Under the pieces are notes generated by a model. The model was not told the DNA's origin. It did no database searches and was given only the letters and a program-made list of their open reading frames with translations. Made by a program: the position numbers and the translations under genes. Positions 35,722 to 44,656 of a DNA stretch of 55,925 nucleotides are shown here, piece by piece (positions within the stretch are counted from its first letter, which is position 1; each line of letters opens with the position of its first letter). Source of the stretch: Planctomycetota bacterium (lineage in GTDB: Bacteria; Planctomycetota; B15-G4); contig JAJDEQ010000130.1 of assembly GCA_029259695.1 (NCBI GenBank), positions 1 through 55,925 of the forward strand. Direction: 5' to 3'.

Positions 35722-36723
35722 CTACTTCTGCTCGTCGCCCTCAGCGGTGGGCCGCTTGCCCGACGCGCCCTCGAGGTAGCGGAACAGTTCGTTGCGGGTG
35801 GAGAGCACCAGCGTGGTGTCCGCGTCGAGCACGACCTGGTAGGTCTCCATGGTCTTCACGAACTCGTACAACTCCCGCGCCGCGGGGGTCTGGTCGTAGG
35901 CGCGGGCGTAGATCTCGGTGGCCGCGGCGTCGGCCGCACCCTGGATCTCCTGCTCGCGTCGGTAGGCGGCGGACGTGATGCCGTCCAGGTCGCGCTCCTT
36001 GGCGCCCAGGATCTTGGCCGCTTCGCCCTCGCCTTCGGAGCGGAAACGCGAAGCGATCTGCTGGCGCTCGGAGATCATGCGCTCGTAGATCTTCTCGACG
36101 ACGCTGGGGTTGTAGTTGATGCGCTTGAAGCGCACGTCGAGCAGCTCGATGCCGAACTCGGCCAGCTTCACCTTGGCCGCGATCTTGATCTCCTCCTCGA
36201 TCTTCTCGCGCCCCTTGTGGATCGGTTGCAGCACGCCGATCTTGCCCGCGCCCTCACCGATGCCACGCAGGGTGTCGTCGCGCGTGGGCTCCCGGTCCTT
36301 GGTGGTGCGGATGACCTCGATCAGGTCGTGCTTGGCGATGGCGTTGCGCGTCTCGCTGCCCAGGATGTCCTCCAGCCGCGACAGGGCACTACGCTCATCG
36401 CGCAGGCGGCGGAAGTACTCCAGCGGGTCGGTGATGCGCCAGCGGCCGAAGGTGTCCACCGAGATGTACAGCTTGTCCTTGGTGGGCATCTCGGTGCGCT
36501 GACCGTCCCACTCCAGGATGCGCTTCTCGATGCGGTTCACTTCCTGCACGAAGGGCGTCTTGAAGTGCAGCCCGGCGTCCGTGATGGGCTCACCCACGGG
36601 CTTGCCGAACTGGGTGATGATCACCTGCTCGGTCTCGTTGACGGTGTAGAGCGCACCCGATACCACGAGCAGCAGGGCCAGCGCGAGGCCGATGCCGGCG
36701 GCCATGATGAGTTGGGACTTCAT
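35722..36723 (-). CDS. hflC: HflC, SPFH-domain modulator of FtsH
   Basis: A 333-residue SPFH/band-7 protein. A single N-terminal membrane segment ('IGLALALLLVVSGALYTV', about 9-27) is followed by the SPFH domain ('EQVIITQFGKPVGEPITDAG', 'GLHFKTPFVQEVNRIEKR', 'YISVDTFGRWRITDPLEYF') and a long Ala/Glu-rich helix ('SEGEGEAAKILGAKERDLDG', 'AADAAATEIYARAYDQTP'). HflC with HflK forms a large membrane cage around FtsH that limits its proteolysis of membrane proteins. The ATG overlaps the hflK stop by one base (TGATG), so the two are coupled. Typical gene order hflK-hflC is kept. No ftsH or hflX is adjacent. Confidence 0.95.
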   Translation of the reverse strand: MKSQLIMAAGIGLALALLLVVSGALYTVNETEQVIITQFGKPVGEPITDAGLHFKTPFVQEVNRIEKRILEWDGQRTEMPTKDKLYISVDTFGRWRITDPLEYFRRLRDERSALSRLEDILGSETRNAIAKHDLIEVIRTTKDREPTRDDTLRGIGEGAGKIGVLQPIHKGREKIEEEIKIAAKVKLAEFGIELLDVRFKRINYNPSVVEKIYERMISERQQIASRFRSEGEGEAAKILGAKERDLDGITSAAYRREQEIQGAADAAATEIYARAYDQTPAARELYEFVKTMETYQVVLDADTTLVLSTRNELFRYLEGASGKRPTAEGDEQK

Positions 36724-37733
36724 CAGCGATTTCCTCCCGCGCTCAGCCCTTGCGCGCCATCGAGGTTCAGCAGCGGGAGCAAGCCCCCCGCCGCGTCCTG
36801 GTCCAGCACGACCTTCGATCTCACGCGCGGCAACACCTCGGCCATGGTCTCGAGGTACAGCCGTCGGCGCGTCACCTCGGGTGCCTTGATGTACTCGGCC
36901 AGCATGGCGCTGAACGCGGCCACGTCACCCTCCGCCTCGTTGACGCGCTTCTGCGCGTAGCCCTCGGCGGCGCTGATGCGCTGGTCGGCCTCGCCTCGCG
37001 CGCGCGGCACGGCCTTGTTGTACTCGCCGTTGGCGATGTTGATCGCCCGCTCGCGCTCCTGCTGCGCCTGGTTCACCTCGTTGAAGCTGGCCTGCACGCG
37101 CTCGGGCGGGTTCACGTTCTTGAGCTGGACCTGGTCGATCTTGATGCCCATCTCGTACTCGCTCGCCAGGTCCTGCAGCTTGCGCAGGGCCTCCACCTCG
37201 ATCTCCTGGCGGCCCACGGTGATGACCTCGTCGACGATGCGGTCACCCACGACTTCACGCATCACGCTCTCGGACGCATCGCGCAGGGTCGCGTCGGCGT
37301 GGCGCACCTTGAACAGGTAGTTCTCCGGCTGCTCGATGCGGTACTGCACGACCCACTCCACGAGTGCGGCGTTCAGATCGCCCGTCACCATGGACTTCTC
37401 GTCGTTCCACTCGCTGCGCGGTGTCGCCTGCCAGGGGTTGGTGGCTCCGGGCGAGCCGAAGCCGAACTCCTGCTTGAGCTGCCGCTTGACCGGCACGACC
37501 TGCACCTGGTCCACGCCCAACGGGATCTTGAAGTGCAGTCCCGAGGACACGGTGCCGGTGAAGCGGCCGAAGCGCAGCACGACGCCCTCCGACTCGGCCG
37601 GCACCGTGTAGTAGGAGGTCAAGACCACCGCCACGACCGCCAGCACGACGAAGCCCAGCCCGATCAAACGCGCCGGAGGTGGAGGGTTGGAGGAGCCGAA
37701 TTGCATGCCGTCCCGTGCCATGCTGATACCCAT
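36723..37733 (-). CDS. hflK: HflK, SPFH-domain partner of HflC
   Basis: A 336-residue SPFH protein. After a short N-terminal tail, a membrane segment ('LIGLGFVVLAVVAVVLTSYY') precedes the SPFH domain ('PAESEGVVLRFGRFTGTVSS', 'GLHFKIPLGVDQVQVVPVKR', 'MVTGDLNAALVEWVVQYRIE') and the helical stalk ('NEVNQAQQERERAINIANGE', 'RISAAEGYAQKRVNEAEGDV'). The 'MVTGDLN' and 'VQYRI' motifs are characteristic of HflK rather than HflC. It is shorter than E. coli HflK because the Gly-rich N-terminal region is missing. ATG 37733 is used; ATG 37721, which removes four residues, is equally possible and neither has a clear ribosome binding site. Confidence 0.94.
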   Translation of the reverse strand: MGISMARDGMQFGSSNPPPPARLIGLGFVVLAVVAVVLTSYYTVPAESEGVVLRFGRFTGTVSSGLHFKIPLGVDQVQVVPVKRQLKQEFGFGSPGATNPWQATPRSEWNDEKSMVTGDLNAALVEWVVQYRIEQPENYLFKVRHADATLRDASESVMREVVGDRIVDEVITVGRQEIEVEALRKLQDLASEYEMGIKIDQVQLKNVNPPERVQASFNEVNQAQQERERAINIANGEYNKAVPRARGEADQRISAAEGYAQKRVNEAEGDVAAFSAMLAEYIKAPEVTRRRLYLETMAEVLPRVRSKVVLDQDAAGGLLPLLNLDGAQGLSAGGNR

Positions 37734-38022
37734 GGGGATGACCGGACGGTGTGCTGGCCCGGCTGCAGCACCGGCGCGATCGCGATCGAGACTCTCGGGC
37801 GGCCGGCGTGACCCCGAGACCCGCAACCGTCGCACGGGGCGGGGGCACGGCGCAAATGATCCCCGGATTCGACATCGATCACCGGCGCCGGCCAGGCCGT
37901 CGTTCGTCCGGTCCGGTCGTCACCGCACGCCGGACGGTCTCGAACGCCGGCCCCGGCCCCGAGTTCCTGGACAGCGGCCCCGAGGGACATAGATTGGCTG
38001 CCGGCCCGACCCGGAGAACGTC

Positions 38023-39225
38023 ATGCGTCTACTGCTCGCCCTGTTGGTCCTCGCCGGCTCCGCCGCCGCCCAGGACGTGGTGGTCAAGGTCCCTCAGGAG
38101 TTCGACACGATCCAGGAGGCGATCGACAACGCCCCGGACGGCGCCGAGATCCGAGTGTCGTCGGGGACCTACGCAGCCTTCACGATCTTCGAGCGCAGCG
38201 GCCTCACCGTGCGCGCCAAGGGCAAGGCGGTGGTCACCAACGAGGTGCTCGGCGCCGACGGCGACCTGGACGCGATCACCGTGAGCTCGTCGTCGAACAT
38301 CACACTGAGCAAGCTGCGCGTCGAGAACGTCGTGCGACACGGCGTCAACGCCAGCTCCAGCAGCAACCTGGTGCTGGAGAAGATGCGCTTCGCGGACATC
38401 GGCAACCACGCGGTCACCGTGTCGACCAGCGCCGGTGCCCGTTTCGAGAAGCTGCGAGTCGAACGCACCGGCGAGGCCGGGATCGACATCAGCATCAGCG
38501 GCAACGCCCAGATCCTCAAGTGCCGGCTGGACGACCTGGGCACCTCCGGGCTGTCGATCGCGACCTGCGGCAGCATCCTGGTGGAGAAGAACCGCATCGA
38601 CGGAACGACCGGGGACGCCGTGAGCTGCTCGAACTCCGACGGCGGCATGTACCTCAAGAACCGCATCAAGAACGCGGGCGAGGACGCCTTCGCAGTGGGC
38701 GGTAACGACATCCTGCTCGAGAAGAACGTGGCCATCGAGCCCGACGACGACGGCTACCACGTGGTCGAAGGCACCGGCAACATGCTCATGCGCAACAAGG
38801 CCATCCGGACGGGCTTCCGCGGCTTCTACCTGGAGGGCAGCGGCCAGACCCTGGACCGGAACGTGGCCAACAAGAGCGAGGACGACGCCTTCGTGTGCGC
38901 CGGCACGGGGGGCCACGAACTGACCATGAACAAGGCCACCCGACCCGCCTTCGACGGCTTCTGGGTGTTCGACGGCAGTGACGGCTGCACGCTGGTCGAC
39001 AACAAGGCCGCCAAGGCCGGCGATGACGGCTTCGACGTGCAGTCCTCGAACGGCGACTTCCAGGGCAACCGCTCGTCGGGCGCCACCAACCACGGCTTCG
39101 AGGTGAACGCAAGCCTCAACACCTTCACCGAGAACCGTGCCCGCGGCAGCGGCGGCTTCGACCTGTTCGATGACGGTGGCTTCAACGCCTACGTCGACAA
39201 CACGTTCGCGACGTCGAATCTGTAG
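38023..39225 (+). CDS. Exported right-handed beta-helix protein (PbH1 repeats)
   Basis: A 400-residue protein with a compact signal peptide ('LLLALLVLAGSAAAQ'). The same entry motif as the other beta-helix proteins appears: 'FDTIQEAIDNAPDGAEIRVS' and 'GTYAAFTI'. About fourteen helix turns follow with Asn ladders ('LKNRIKNAGEDAFAVGGND', 'MLMRNKAIRTGFRGFYLEG', 'LVDNKAAKAGDDGFDVQSSN'). The last turns end in 'NAYVDNTFATSNL', with no extra C-terminal domain. It is most like the protein at 17300-18673, so these may be paralogues. Substrate or role unknown; carbohydrate binding or cleavage is the usual guess for this fold. GGAGAA 6 nt upstream fixes the start; TAGATT at about 37992 is a possible -10. 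Confidence 0.9.
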   Translation: MRLLLALLVLAGSAAAQDVVVKVPQEFDTIQEAIDNAPDGAEIRVSSGTYAAFTIFERSGLTVRAKGKAVVTNEVLGADGDLDAITVSSSSNITLSKLRVENVVRHGVNASSSSNLVLEKMRFADIGNHAVTVSTSAGARFEKLRVERTGEAGIDISISGNAQILKCRLDDLGTSGLSIATCGSILVEKNRIDGTTGDAVSCSNSDGGMYLKNRIKNAGEDAFAVGGNDILLEKNVAIEPDDDGYHVVEGTGNMLMRNKAIRTGFRGFYLEGSGQTLDRNVANKSEDDAFVCAGTGGHELTMNKATRPAFDGFWVFDGSDGCTLVDNKAAKAGDDGFDVQSSNGDFQGNRSSGATNHGFEVNASLNTFTENRARGSGGFDLFDDGGFNAYVDNTFATSNL

Positions 39226-39292
39226 GGCGCGCACCCAGGGAAGCAGCACGCGCGCGGGAACGTGGTGCAGGTCCGAGCACTCGCGACCTCCG

Positions 39293-39301
39293 TGCTAGGA
39301 T
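39293..39301 (+). promoter_or_regulatory. Extended -10 box TGCTAGGAT
   Basis: TGCTAGGAT matches TGnTAnnnT and lies 66 nt before the ATG at 39368. It is the closest to consensus of the TGCTAG boxes in this window. Confidence 0.45.
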
Positions 39302-39367
39302 GCCGCCGATCGCGATCGCAAGTCGGCGGTCGGGAACGGGCAGCCCACACAACGAGGAGCCGGCGAC

Positions 39368-40270
39368 ATGCAGCACCAGACGCGACGTCGTGTATCGAGA
39401 ACCTGCGCTGATCACGTTGTTCGCGTCGGCGTCGCAATCGGCCTGACGCTCGCCTGCCTGCTCGTCGCAGCGCCCGGAGCCGCCGGCCAGGACGAGAAGA
39501 CAGCCCAGAAGGCGCTGAAGCTCGCCACCAAGGATGCCCTCAAGGCGCTCAAGGGCAGTCTGAGTGCGGCCCAGACGGTGGCCTTCGCTCAGATCAAGCT
39601 GTTCGACAACGACCTGAAGAACGACAGCTACAACTCCGCGTCACTGACCCAACTCGGCGACGCGCTCAACGACTTCCAGACCGAGGTCGTGGACGAGGTC
39701 TCCGACGCCCGGCTGGCGGTGGCCCAGGTCAAACGGGATGAACTGGTGGCCCTGTTCGCCGCCGACGGAGGGCTGGGCCCCTACCCCGACGGGTTCTCGT
39801 ACGGAGACGGCGGCACCCTCGACGGTTTCGCGAGACAGATCGACAAGCTGCTCGCCAAGAGCCTCGTCGTCCTGACCAAGAAGCTCGGCAAGTCCCGCAA
39901 GCTCGCCGCCAAGGCCGGCATCGGGTTCACCTTCCAGCTCGGCACGCCCACCTGGACGACGTGGGACTCCAACACCTCGACGAGCGGGCTCGTGCCCGGG
40001 ATGACCATCGACGTCGCGCTCGCCGCGAGCTTCCTCGACAGCACCAACGATGCGACGGTCGTCGTGAGCGGAACCGGTGGAGCGACCCTCGGCGCTCCCG
40101 AGGTCTCACTCGTGCCCGCGGGGGGTGGAGTCACACTGGACGACACACCGCTGCTCGCCGACGCCCGGTGGATTTCCTCGTTCACCAGCGTCGAAGAGAA
40201 GAGCTACCGGGTCCGGATGCAGCAGGGCGGTACGGGCGGCCACGTCGCTGCGAACATCGGCGTGCGTTGA
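39368..40270 (+). CDS. Exported protein of unknown function
   Basis: A 300-residue protein with a signal peptide that starts after a short basic stretch ('GVAIGLTLACLLVAAPGAAG'). The mature N-terminal half is Lys/Ala/Leu-rich and helical ('AQKALKLATKDALKALKGSL', 'DKLLAKSLVVLTKKLGKSRK'), which suggests a coiled or helical bundle. The C-terminal ~110 residues are beta-rich and Gly/Ser/Thr-rich ('DVALAASFLDSTNDATVVVS', 'APEVSLVPAGGGVTLDDTPL') and end in 'GGHVAANIGVR'. I do not recognise the family. GAGGAG before the ATG and the TGCTAGGAT box support the start. It is followed by a bidirectional hairpin shared with the convergent neighbour. Confidence 0.82.
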   Translation: MQHQTRRRVSRTCADHVVRVGVAIGLTLACLLVAAPGAAGQDEKTAQKALKLATKDALKALKGSLSAAQTVAFAQIKLFDNDLKNDSYNSASLTQLGDALNDFQTEVVDEVSDARLAVAQVKRDELVALFAADGGLGPYPDGFSYGDGGTLDGFARQIDKLLAKSLVVLTKKLGKSRKLAAKAGIGFTFQLGTPTWTTWDSNTSTSGLVPGMTIDVALAASFLDSTNDATVVVSGTGGATLGAPEVSLVPAGGGVTLDDTPLLADARWISSFTSVEEKSYRVRMQQGGTGGHVAANIGVR

Positions 40271-40314
40271 GGCCTGTCCACGGCCGCTGACCTCACCGGC
40301 GACCCCGAACGCAA

Positions 40315-40349
40315 GCGGCCCCCCGCAGCGCGAAGCTGCAGGGGGCCGC
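40315..40349. terminator. Bidirectional terminator hairpin
   Basis: GCGGCCCCC (40315-40323) and GCAGC (40325-40329) pair with GCTGC (40335-40339) and GGGGGCCGC (40341-40349), one mismatch in 15 positions, 5-nt loop. It lies between the convergent stops at 40270 and 40408. Only weak pyrimidine tails follow. Confidence 0.6.
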
Positions 40350-40407
40350 AAGCTGTTGGTGCCTTCACGAACTTCGGGCGTGAGGGCCGCCGACGTTCAC
40401 GCGGCGC

Positions 40408-42150
40408 TCAATGCACCCGGGCTTGCAGCCCGTTGGAGATGGCCACGCCCTGGGGCGCGCCGGGGTCGGCGATCGCGTACTGGAAGAACAGGTCCAACCC
40501 GTCGGGCACGATCGGCGGCAGGATGAAGGGCAGGCCGATGTTCCCGGCGGGGTTGGTGCCGAGGTTCAACTGGAGCACGATCGGCAGGGTCTTGAGCGTG
40601 CCGCCCTTGAACGGCGCAGCCGACTCGGTGAGCGACACGAACAGCACGGCCAGGCTGGAGGGGTTGGCCCCCGACAGGTCCAGCACGTTGTTCGTGCCCT
40701 GCTCCATCGGCCCGATGCCCACGAGCGACGGCGGACCGAAGGTGCCGGCCAGCGAGCAGCCGAGGTCAGTGAACGGCTTCGGCACCTCGAGCTCGACCTC
40801 GTCGTTGATCGTCATGCCGGGGAGGTTCTTGGCCCGGATGCAGAAGCCGTTCAGGTTGAGCACGTTGGCCACGCTGGCGCCGACGGCCAGCACCCGGAAC
40901 TCGTCGCCCTGCAGCACGGGGCCGAAGGTCGGTGCGAGCACCACCGGGCGGTCCCACTGCCAGATGAAGCAGGGCGGCTCGGGCGGACGCTTGCCGCAGC
41001 CGTCGATGCCGCCGGGACCGTTGGGGCCGGGCAGCACCGTGCCGAGCAGGCCACCCGCGGGCACGACGACCGAGCCGCTGAACACGCCGGCTTCGAACAC
41101 GTCGATGCGCGCCTGGGCCGCGCCCAGGGCAGAGTAGTCGGCGCTCAGCTCGAGGCCGAAGCCGGTGCGTTCCAGGCTCGACGTCCCCAGGTTCACGTCG
41201 CGCATGCCGGCCACGTCACCGAAGGCGTCCAGGCGCACGCAGCGCCCGGGCTGACCCATGCCGATGGGCTCCAGCTCGGCCATGAAACCGCCGGGCACCG
41301 AGTCGAGGTCGATGCACACGCCGTCGAGGCCGCTCGAACCGATGTTCTGCACGGTCAGCGTGCCGGCGTCGCCGAGGATCATGGCGTTGCCTTCGGCGCG
41401 GTGGGGGTTGCCGAACATGCCCAGCATCTCGTCCGCGAGACGGAACGACGTGATGCCGCTGCCGCGCATGACCGTCTGGGACAGCGCGTCCACCGAGTTG
41501 GCCTGCTGCGACGACGCGAGGACGATCTCGTCGGCGATCACGGTGGGGCCGTTGGTGAGCGTCACCGGGCCCGGGTTGGGCAGACGGAAGGTGGCCCAGC
41601 ACTCGGGGCCGGTGGCCATGTCGCCGAAGATGTCGTCGGGGATCTGCGGGTCGAACGGGTTGACCCAGCAACCCTCGTCAGGGATCTCGATGATGATGAT
41701 CGGCGGGAAGATCGGCACGGGTGCCCACACGACCTGGCCCTGGGGCTCGCCGTCGAGGAACGCCTCGACGCGCAACTGGCCCGCGTCGACGATGGACGTG
41801 TCGAGGATGATGCCGTTGGTCGAGCCCTGGTTGACGGACGTGATCGTCCAGATGTCCTGGTCGGGCACGCCGTTCAGCGTGCCGCGGGTCGTGATCTCCA
41901 TCTGCGAGCCGCGCGAGGCTCCCTGCACGTCGAACACGACGGTGTGCGACTGCGACGCGCCGAGATCGATGCAGACGCCGTCGAGGCCGCTGGATCCGAT
42001 GTTGGCGACCTGCAGGAAGCCGTTGCTGATGGAGAGCTGGGCGTTGCCCTCGGCCTCGTGCAGCAGGCCCTTGAACGGCACCTGGGCCGTCAGCCCGGAT
42101 GAGGCGGCCAGCAAGGCCGCGGCGATCGTGATACGCGTGGTGGTGAACAT
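40408..42150 (-). CDS. Exported protein with duplicated N-terminal module and shared C-terminal domain
   Basis: A 580-residue protein with a signal peptide ('ITIAAALLAASSGLTAQ'). Two copies of a module begin with 'AEGNAQLSISNGFLQVANIG' and 'AEGNAMILGDAGTLTVQNIG', each followed by 'SSGLDGVCIDL', so the body is an internal duplication of about 240 residues. A Pro-rich 'IFPPIIIIEIPDEG' stretch and several cysteines lie between them. The last ~115 residues are a diverged version of the shared C-terminal domain: 'AAPFKGGTLKTLP', 'LFFQYAIADPGAPQGVAISN'. Function unknown. AGGACAGG upstream of ATG 42150 sets the start. A long open frame continues upstream against the catalase gene but lacks a start and is antisense, so it is excluded. 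Confidence 0.88.
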   Translation of the reverse strand: MFTTTRITIAAALLAASSGLTAQVPFKGLLHEAEGNAQLSISNGFLQVANIGSSGLDGVCIDLGASQSHTVVFDVQGASRGSQMEITTRGTLNGVPDQDIWTITSVNQGSTNGIILDTSIVDAGQLRVEAFLDGEPQGQVVWAPVPIFPPIIIIEIPDEGCWVNPFDPQIPDDIFGDMATGPECWATFRLPNPGPVTLTNGPTVIADEIVLASSQQANSVDALSQTVMRGSGITSFRLADEMLGMFGNPHRAEGNAMILGDAGTLTVQNIGSSGLDGVCIDLDSVPGGFMAELEPIGMGQPGRCVRLDAFGDVAGMRDVNLGTSSLERTGFGLELSADYSALGAAQARIDVFEAGVFSGSVVVPAGGLLGTVLPGPNGPGGIDGCGKRPPEPPCFIWQWDRPVVLAPTFGPVLQGDEFRVLAVGASVANVLNLNGFCIRAKNLPGMTINDEVELEVPKPFTDLGCSLAGTFGPPSLVGIGPMEQGTNNVLDLSGANPSSLAVLFVSLTESAAPFKGGTLKTLPIVLQLNLGTNPAGNIGLPFILPPIVPDGLDLFFQYAIADPGAPQGVAISNGLQARVH

Positions 42151-42426
42151 GGGTCCTGTCCTCGGATGGTGGGAGGGCGGGCCGCGCGCCGCACCCCCGC
42201 GGTGCGGTTCCGGCCCTCGCGGGAGCGGCCGCCGCCGGCTTCCGGCCGGCCCTGCTCGCTCCCAACAGGACAAACGCGAAGGGGTCTGGGACTCCCAAAA
42301 AAGAAAAGCCCGGGCCCGCGAGAGGCTCAGCTTCTCAGTCCCATAAGCAGCGCGACTTGGCCGTCCTCGGCTCTGTGAGGCACGGTCTTCCTCGTTCACC
42401 CCGCGACCCAGCGAAACGAGGATCCC

Positions 42427-43890
42427 ATGACCAGCAAGCCCCTCACCGACGCCAACGGCGCCCCCATCACCCACGACGACACCAGCCGCACCGCCGGCCC
42501 CCGCGGCCCCCTGCTGGCCGACAACCGTCAACTGTTCGAGAAGCTGGCCCACTTCAACCGCGAGCGCATCCCCGAGCGGGTCGTCCACGCCCGCGGCACC
42601 GGCGCCTACGGCAGCTTCACCCTGAGCAAGGACCTGTCCGAGTACACCCTGGCCGACTTCCTGCGCGGCGAGGGCAAGCAGACGCCGGTCTTCCTGCGCT
42701 TCTCCACCGTGGGCGGCGGCCAGGACTCGAGCGACTACGCCCGGGACCCGCGCGGCTTCGCGGTGAAGTTCTACACCGAGCAGGGCAACTGGGACCTGGT
42801 CGGCAACAACACGCCGGTCTTCTTCCTGCGCGACCCGATCAAGTTCCCCGACTTCGTGCACAGCCAGAAGAAGAACCCGCGCACGAACACGCCGGATCCC
42901 GCGGCGATGTTCGAGTTCTGGGCCAACCACCCGGCCTCGCTGCACCAGATGACGATCCTGATGTCCGACCGCGGCATCCCCGCCAGCTACCGGCACATGC
43001 ACGGGTTCTCGTCGCACACGCTCAGCTTCTGGAACGAGAAGGGCGAGCGCACCTGGGTCAAATGGCACTTCAAGACGGCTCAGGGCATCCGCAACGTGAC
43101 CGCTGCGGAGGGCGCGTCACTGCCGCCCTTCGGCGCCCAGGAGGACCTGGTGGGCGCGATCGACGCCGGCGACTTCCCGAGCTGGACGGTCAAGATCCAG
43201 CTCATGACCGAGGCGCAGGCGCGGGCCTCGAAGCTGAACCCCTTCGACGTAACCAAGGTCTGGCGCTACGCCGACCACCCGCTGATCGAGATCGGCAAGC
43301 TGGAGCTGAACCGCAACGTCGACAACTACTTCGCCGAGACCGAGCAGTCGGCCTTCAGCCCGAGCCACATGGTGCCCGGCCTGGGCGCGTCACCCGACCG
43401 CATGCTCCAGGCGCGCATGCTGGCCTACCCCGACGCGCACCGGCACCGGCTCGGCGCGAACTACCAGCGCATTCCGGTCAACGCGCCGCGCAGTCCGGTG
43501 CACCACTACCAGCGCGACGGTGCCATGGCCGGCCTGGGCCCCGACGGCCACGAGCAAGGCAGCGACGGTGGCGTGAACTTCTGGCCCAACGATCGGGCCG
43601 GACAAGGTGCGCCGGCCCCCGTCGCCGGACCCGCCGAGCCGCCCATGCCGCTCGAGAGCGAGGCCGCCGCCGCCTGGTACGACGACCCGCACGAGGACGA
43701 CTTCAGCCAGGCGGGCGAACTCTTCCGCGTCATGTCCGCCGAGCAACAGCGCCAGCTCTGCGACACCATCGCCGGCGGTCTGTGCCACGCGAACGCAAGC
43801 ATCCAGGAACGCATGCTGGCGCAGTTCGACGCCGCCGATCCGGCCTACGGCGAAGGCGTGCGCGACGCGCTGAAGCGCTGCGAGCGCTAG
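42427..43890 (+). CDS. katA: Monofunctional heme catalase (KatA type, small-subunit)
   Basis: A 487-residue catalase that disproportionates hydrogen peroxide to water and oxygen in the cytoplasm. Distal His H54 ('RVVHARGTGAYGSF'), Asn N128 ('DLVGNNTPVFFLRD'), and the proximal heme ligand Tyr Y334 with Arg R330 ('RMLQARMLAYPDAHRHRLG') are all present. Length and the absence of a C-terminal flavodoxin-like domain place it with small-subunit clade 3 catalases. GAGGA lies 6 nt before the ATG. It is divergent from an exported protein gene, with a 276-bp spacer containing an A-rich run at about 42297-42307. It ends against a strong hairpin shared with the VOC gene. Confidence 0.97.
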   Translation: MTSKPLTDANGAPITHDDTSRTAGPRGPLLADNRQLFEKLAHFNRERIPERVVHARGTGAYGSFTLSKDLSEYTLADFLRGEGKQTPVFLRFSTVGGGQDSSDYARDPRGFAVKFYTEQGNWDLVGNNTPVFFLRDPIKFPDFVHSQKKNPRTNTPDPAAMFEFWANHPASLHQMTILMSDRGIPASYRHMHGFSSHTLSFWNEKGERTWVKWHFKTAQGIRNVTAAEGASLPPFGAQEDLVGAIDAGDFPSWTVKIQLMTEAQARASKLNPFDVTKVWRYADHPLIEIGKLELNRNVDNYFAETEQSAFSPSHMVPGLGASPDRMLQARMLAYPDAHRHRLGANYQRIPVNAPRSPVHHYQRDGAMAGLGPDGHEQGSDGGVNFWPNDRAGQGAPAPVAGPAEPPMPLESEAAAAWYDDPHEDDFSQAGELFRVMSAEQQRQLCDTIAGGLCHANASIQERMLAQFDAADPAYGEGVRDALKRCER

Positions 43891-43901
43891 CCGCCGGGCG
43901 T

Positions 43902-43934
43902 CGCCCCGGGGTGCTGTCTCAGTGCCCCGGGGCG
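43902..43934. terminator. Strong hairpin overlapping the VOC gene end
   Basis: CGCCCCGGGG (43902-43911) pairs perfectly with CCCCGGGGCG (43925-43934), with two further G-T pairs in the 13-nt loop. The right arm lies inside the last codons of the minus-strand VOC gene, so it can terminate the catalase transcript directly. Confidence 0.6.
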
Positions 43935-44416
43935 GGCACGTGCTGGTCGAACAGGACGGGGTTGCCGTCGGGGTCCGTCAGCACCAGGCTCGCGGGGCCG
44001 GTGCTCGACTCGTCGGCCTCGCTGGTGGGCTGCAGTCCGCGAGCCTTGAGCGTGCGCTGGATCGCGCGCACATCGTCGAACTCCTCGAGCTTCGCCGTCG
44101 TGCTGGTCCAGCCCGGGTTGAAGGTCATCAGGTTGCGCTCGAACATGCCCTGGAACAGGCCGATCGTCGTCGTGCCGTTCTGCAGGATGATCCAGTTCTG
44201 CTCGGCCACGCCGGCGATCTGCTTGAAGTCGAGCTTCTCGTAGAACGCGCGCGACGTCTCCAGGTCCTTGACCGCCAGGCTGACCGAGAAAGCTCCGAGT
44301 TCCATGGTCTTCGTCCTCTCGTCTTCGTGGTGGTCGGACAGGGCACCGATCGTGGTGCCGAAGGTGGCGCACGCAGCGAAGGCGGCGACGACCAGGTGCG
44401 TGGACAGTGATCTCAT
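43919..44416 (-). CDS. VOC-family (glyoxalase/bleomycin-resistance-like) protein with N-terminal extension
   Basis: A 165-residue protein whose last ~128 residues form one VOC module ('LGAFSVSLAVKDLETSRAFY', 'FKQIAGVAEQNWIILQNGTT', 'SLVLTDPDGNPVLFDQH'). VOC proteins are metal-dependent lyases, isomerases, dioxygenases or resistance proteins; no clear metal triad could be assigned. The first 36 residues ('LSTHLVVAAFAACATFGTTIG') look like a signal peptide. AGGAGG before ATG 44416 supports this long form. An internal ATG at 44306 also has GAGAGGA upstream and begins exactly at the usual VOC start, so a cytosolic short form may also be made. It is divergent from an AraC-family gene. Confidence 0.85.
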   Translation of the reverse strand: MRSLSTHLVVAAFAACATFGTTIGALSDHHEDERTKTMELGAFSVSLAVKDLETSRAFYEKLDFKQIAGVAEQNWIILQNGTTTIGLFQGMFERNLMTFNPGWTSTTAKLEEFDDVRAIQRTLKARGLQPTSEADESSTGPASLVLTDPDGNPVLFDQHVPAPGH

Positions 44417-44441
44417 GCTGTGACTCCTCCTGGGGCGCGCG

Positions 44442-44500
44442 GCGCCGAACCGTGTGTCGTGGACCCGTGTACTCGTGAACCCATGTCTCGCGAACTGTGC
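44442..44500. promoter_or_regulatory. Degenerate direct repeats, candidate AraC-regulator sites
   Basis: Copies of TCGTGRACCCRTGT begin at 44457 and 44473, with a weaker one at 44488 (TCGCGAACTGTG) and a partial one at about 44445. They are spaced 15-16 bp apart, in direct orientation, 27-84 bp upstream of the VOC ATG and on the far side of the AraC gene start. AraC-family dimers bind direct repeats of about this spacing. Confidence 0.45.
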
Positions 44501-44656
44501 GCAGCATGATTCCAGGAGTGCGTCGCGCCGGCTTGCCAGATCTTGCGAAACCCGGATGGCGCCCGAACGGATCGGGCAAGATGGGGCTCCGGCGCGACCG
44601 TGCGCCGTCCCGCGGGACCCGGTGCCCGCGCGACTCCACCTCGACGAGGCGACGGC

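Noticed and set aside
40411..42102. Long plus-strand open frame opposite the exported protein with the C-terminal domain
   Set aside because: Antisense shadow with no start signal and low-complexity His/Val/Gln content.
42151..43068. Upstream extension of the 40408-42150 gene against the catalase gene
   Set aside because: The signal peptide and ribosome binding site place the start at 42150; the extension is antisense to catalase.
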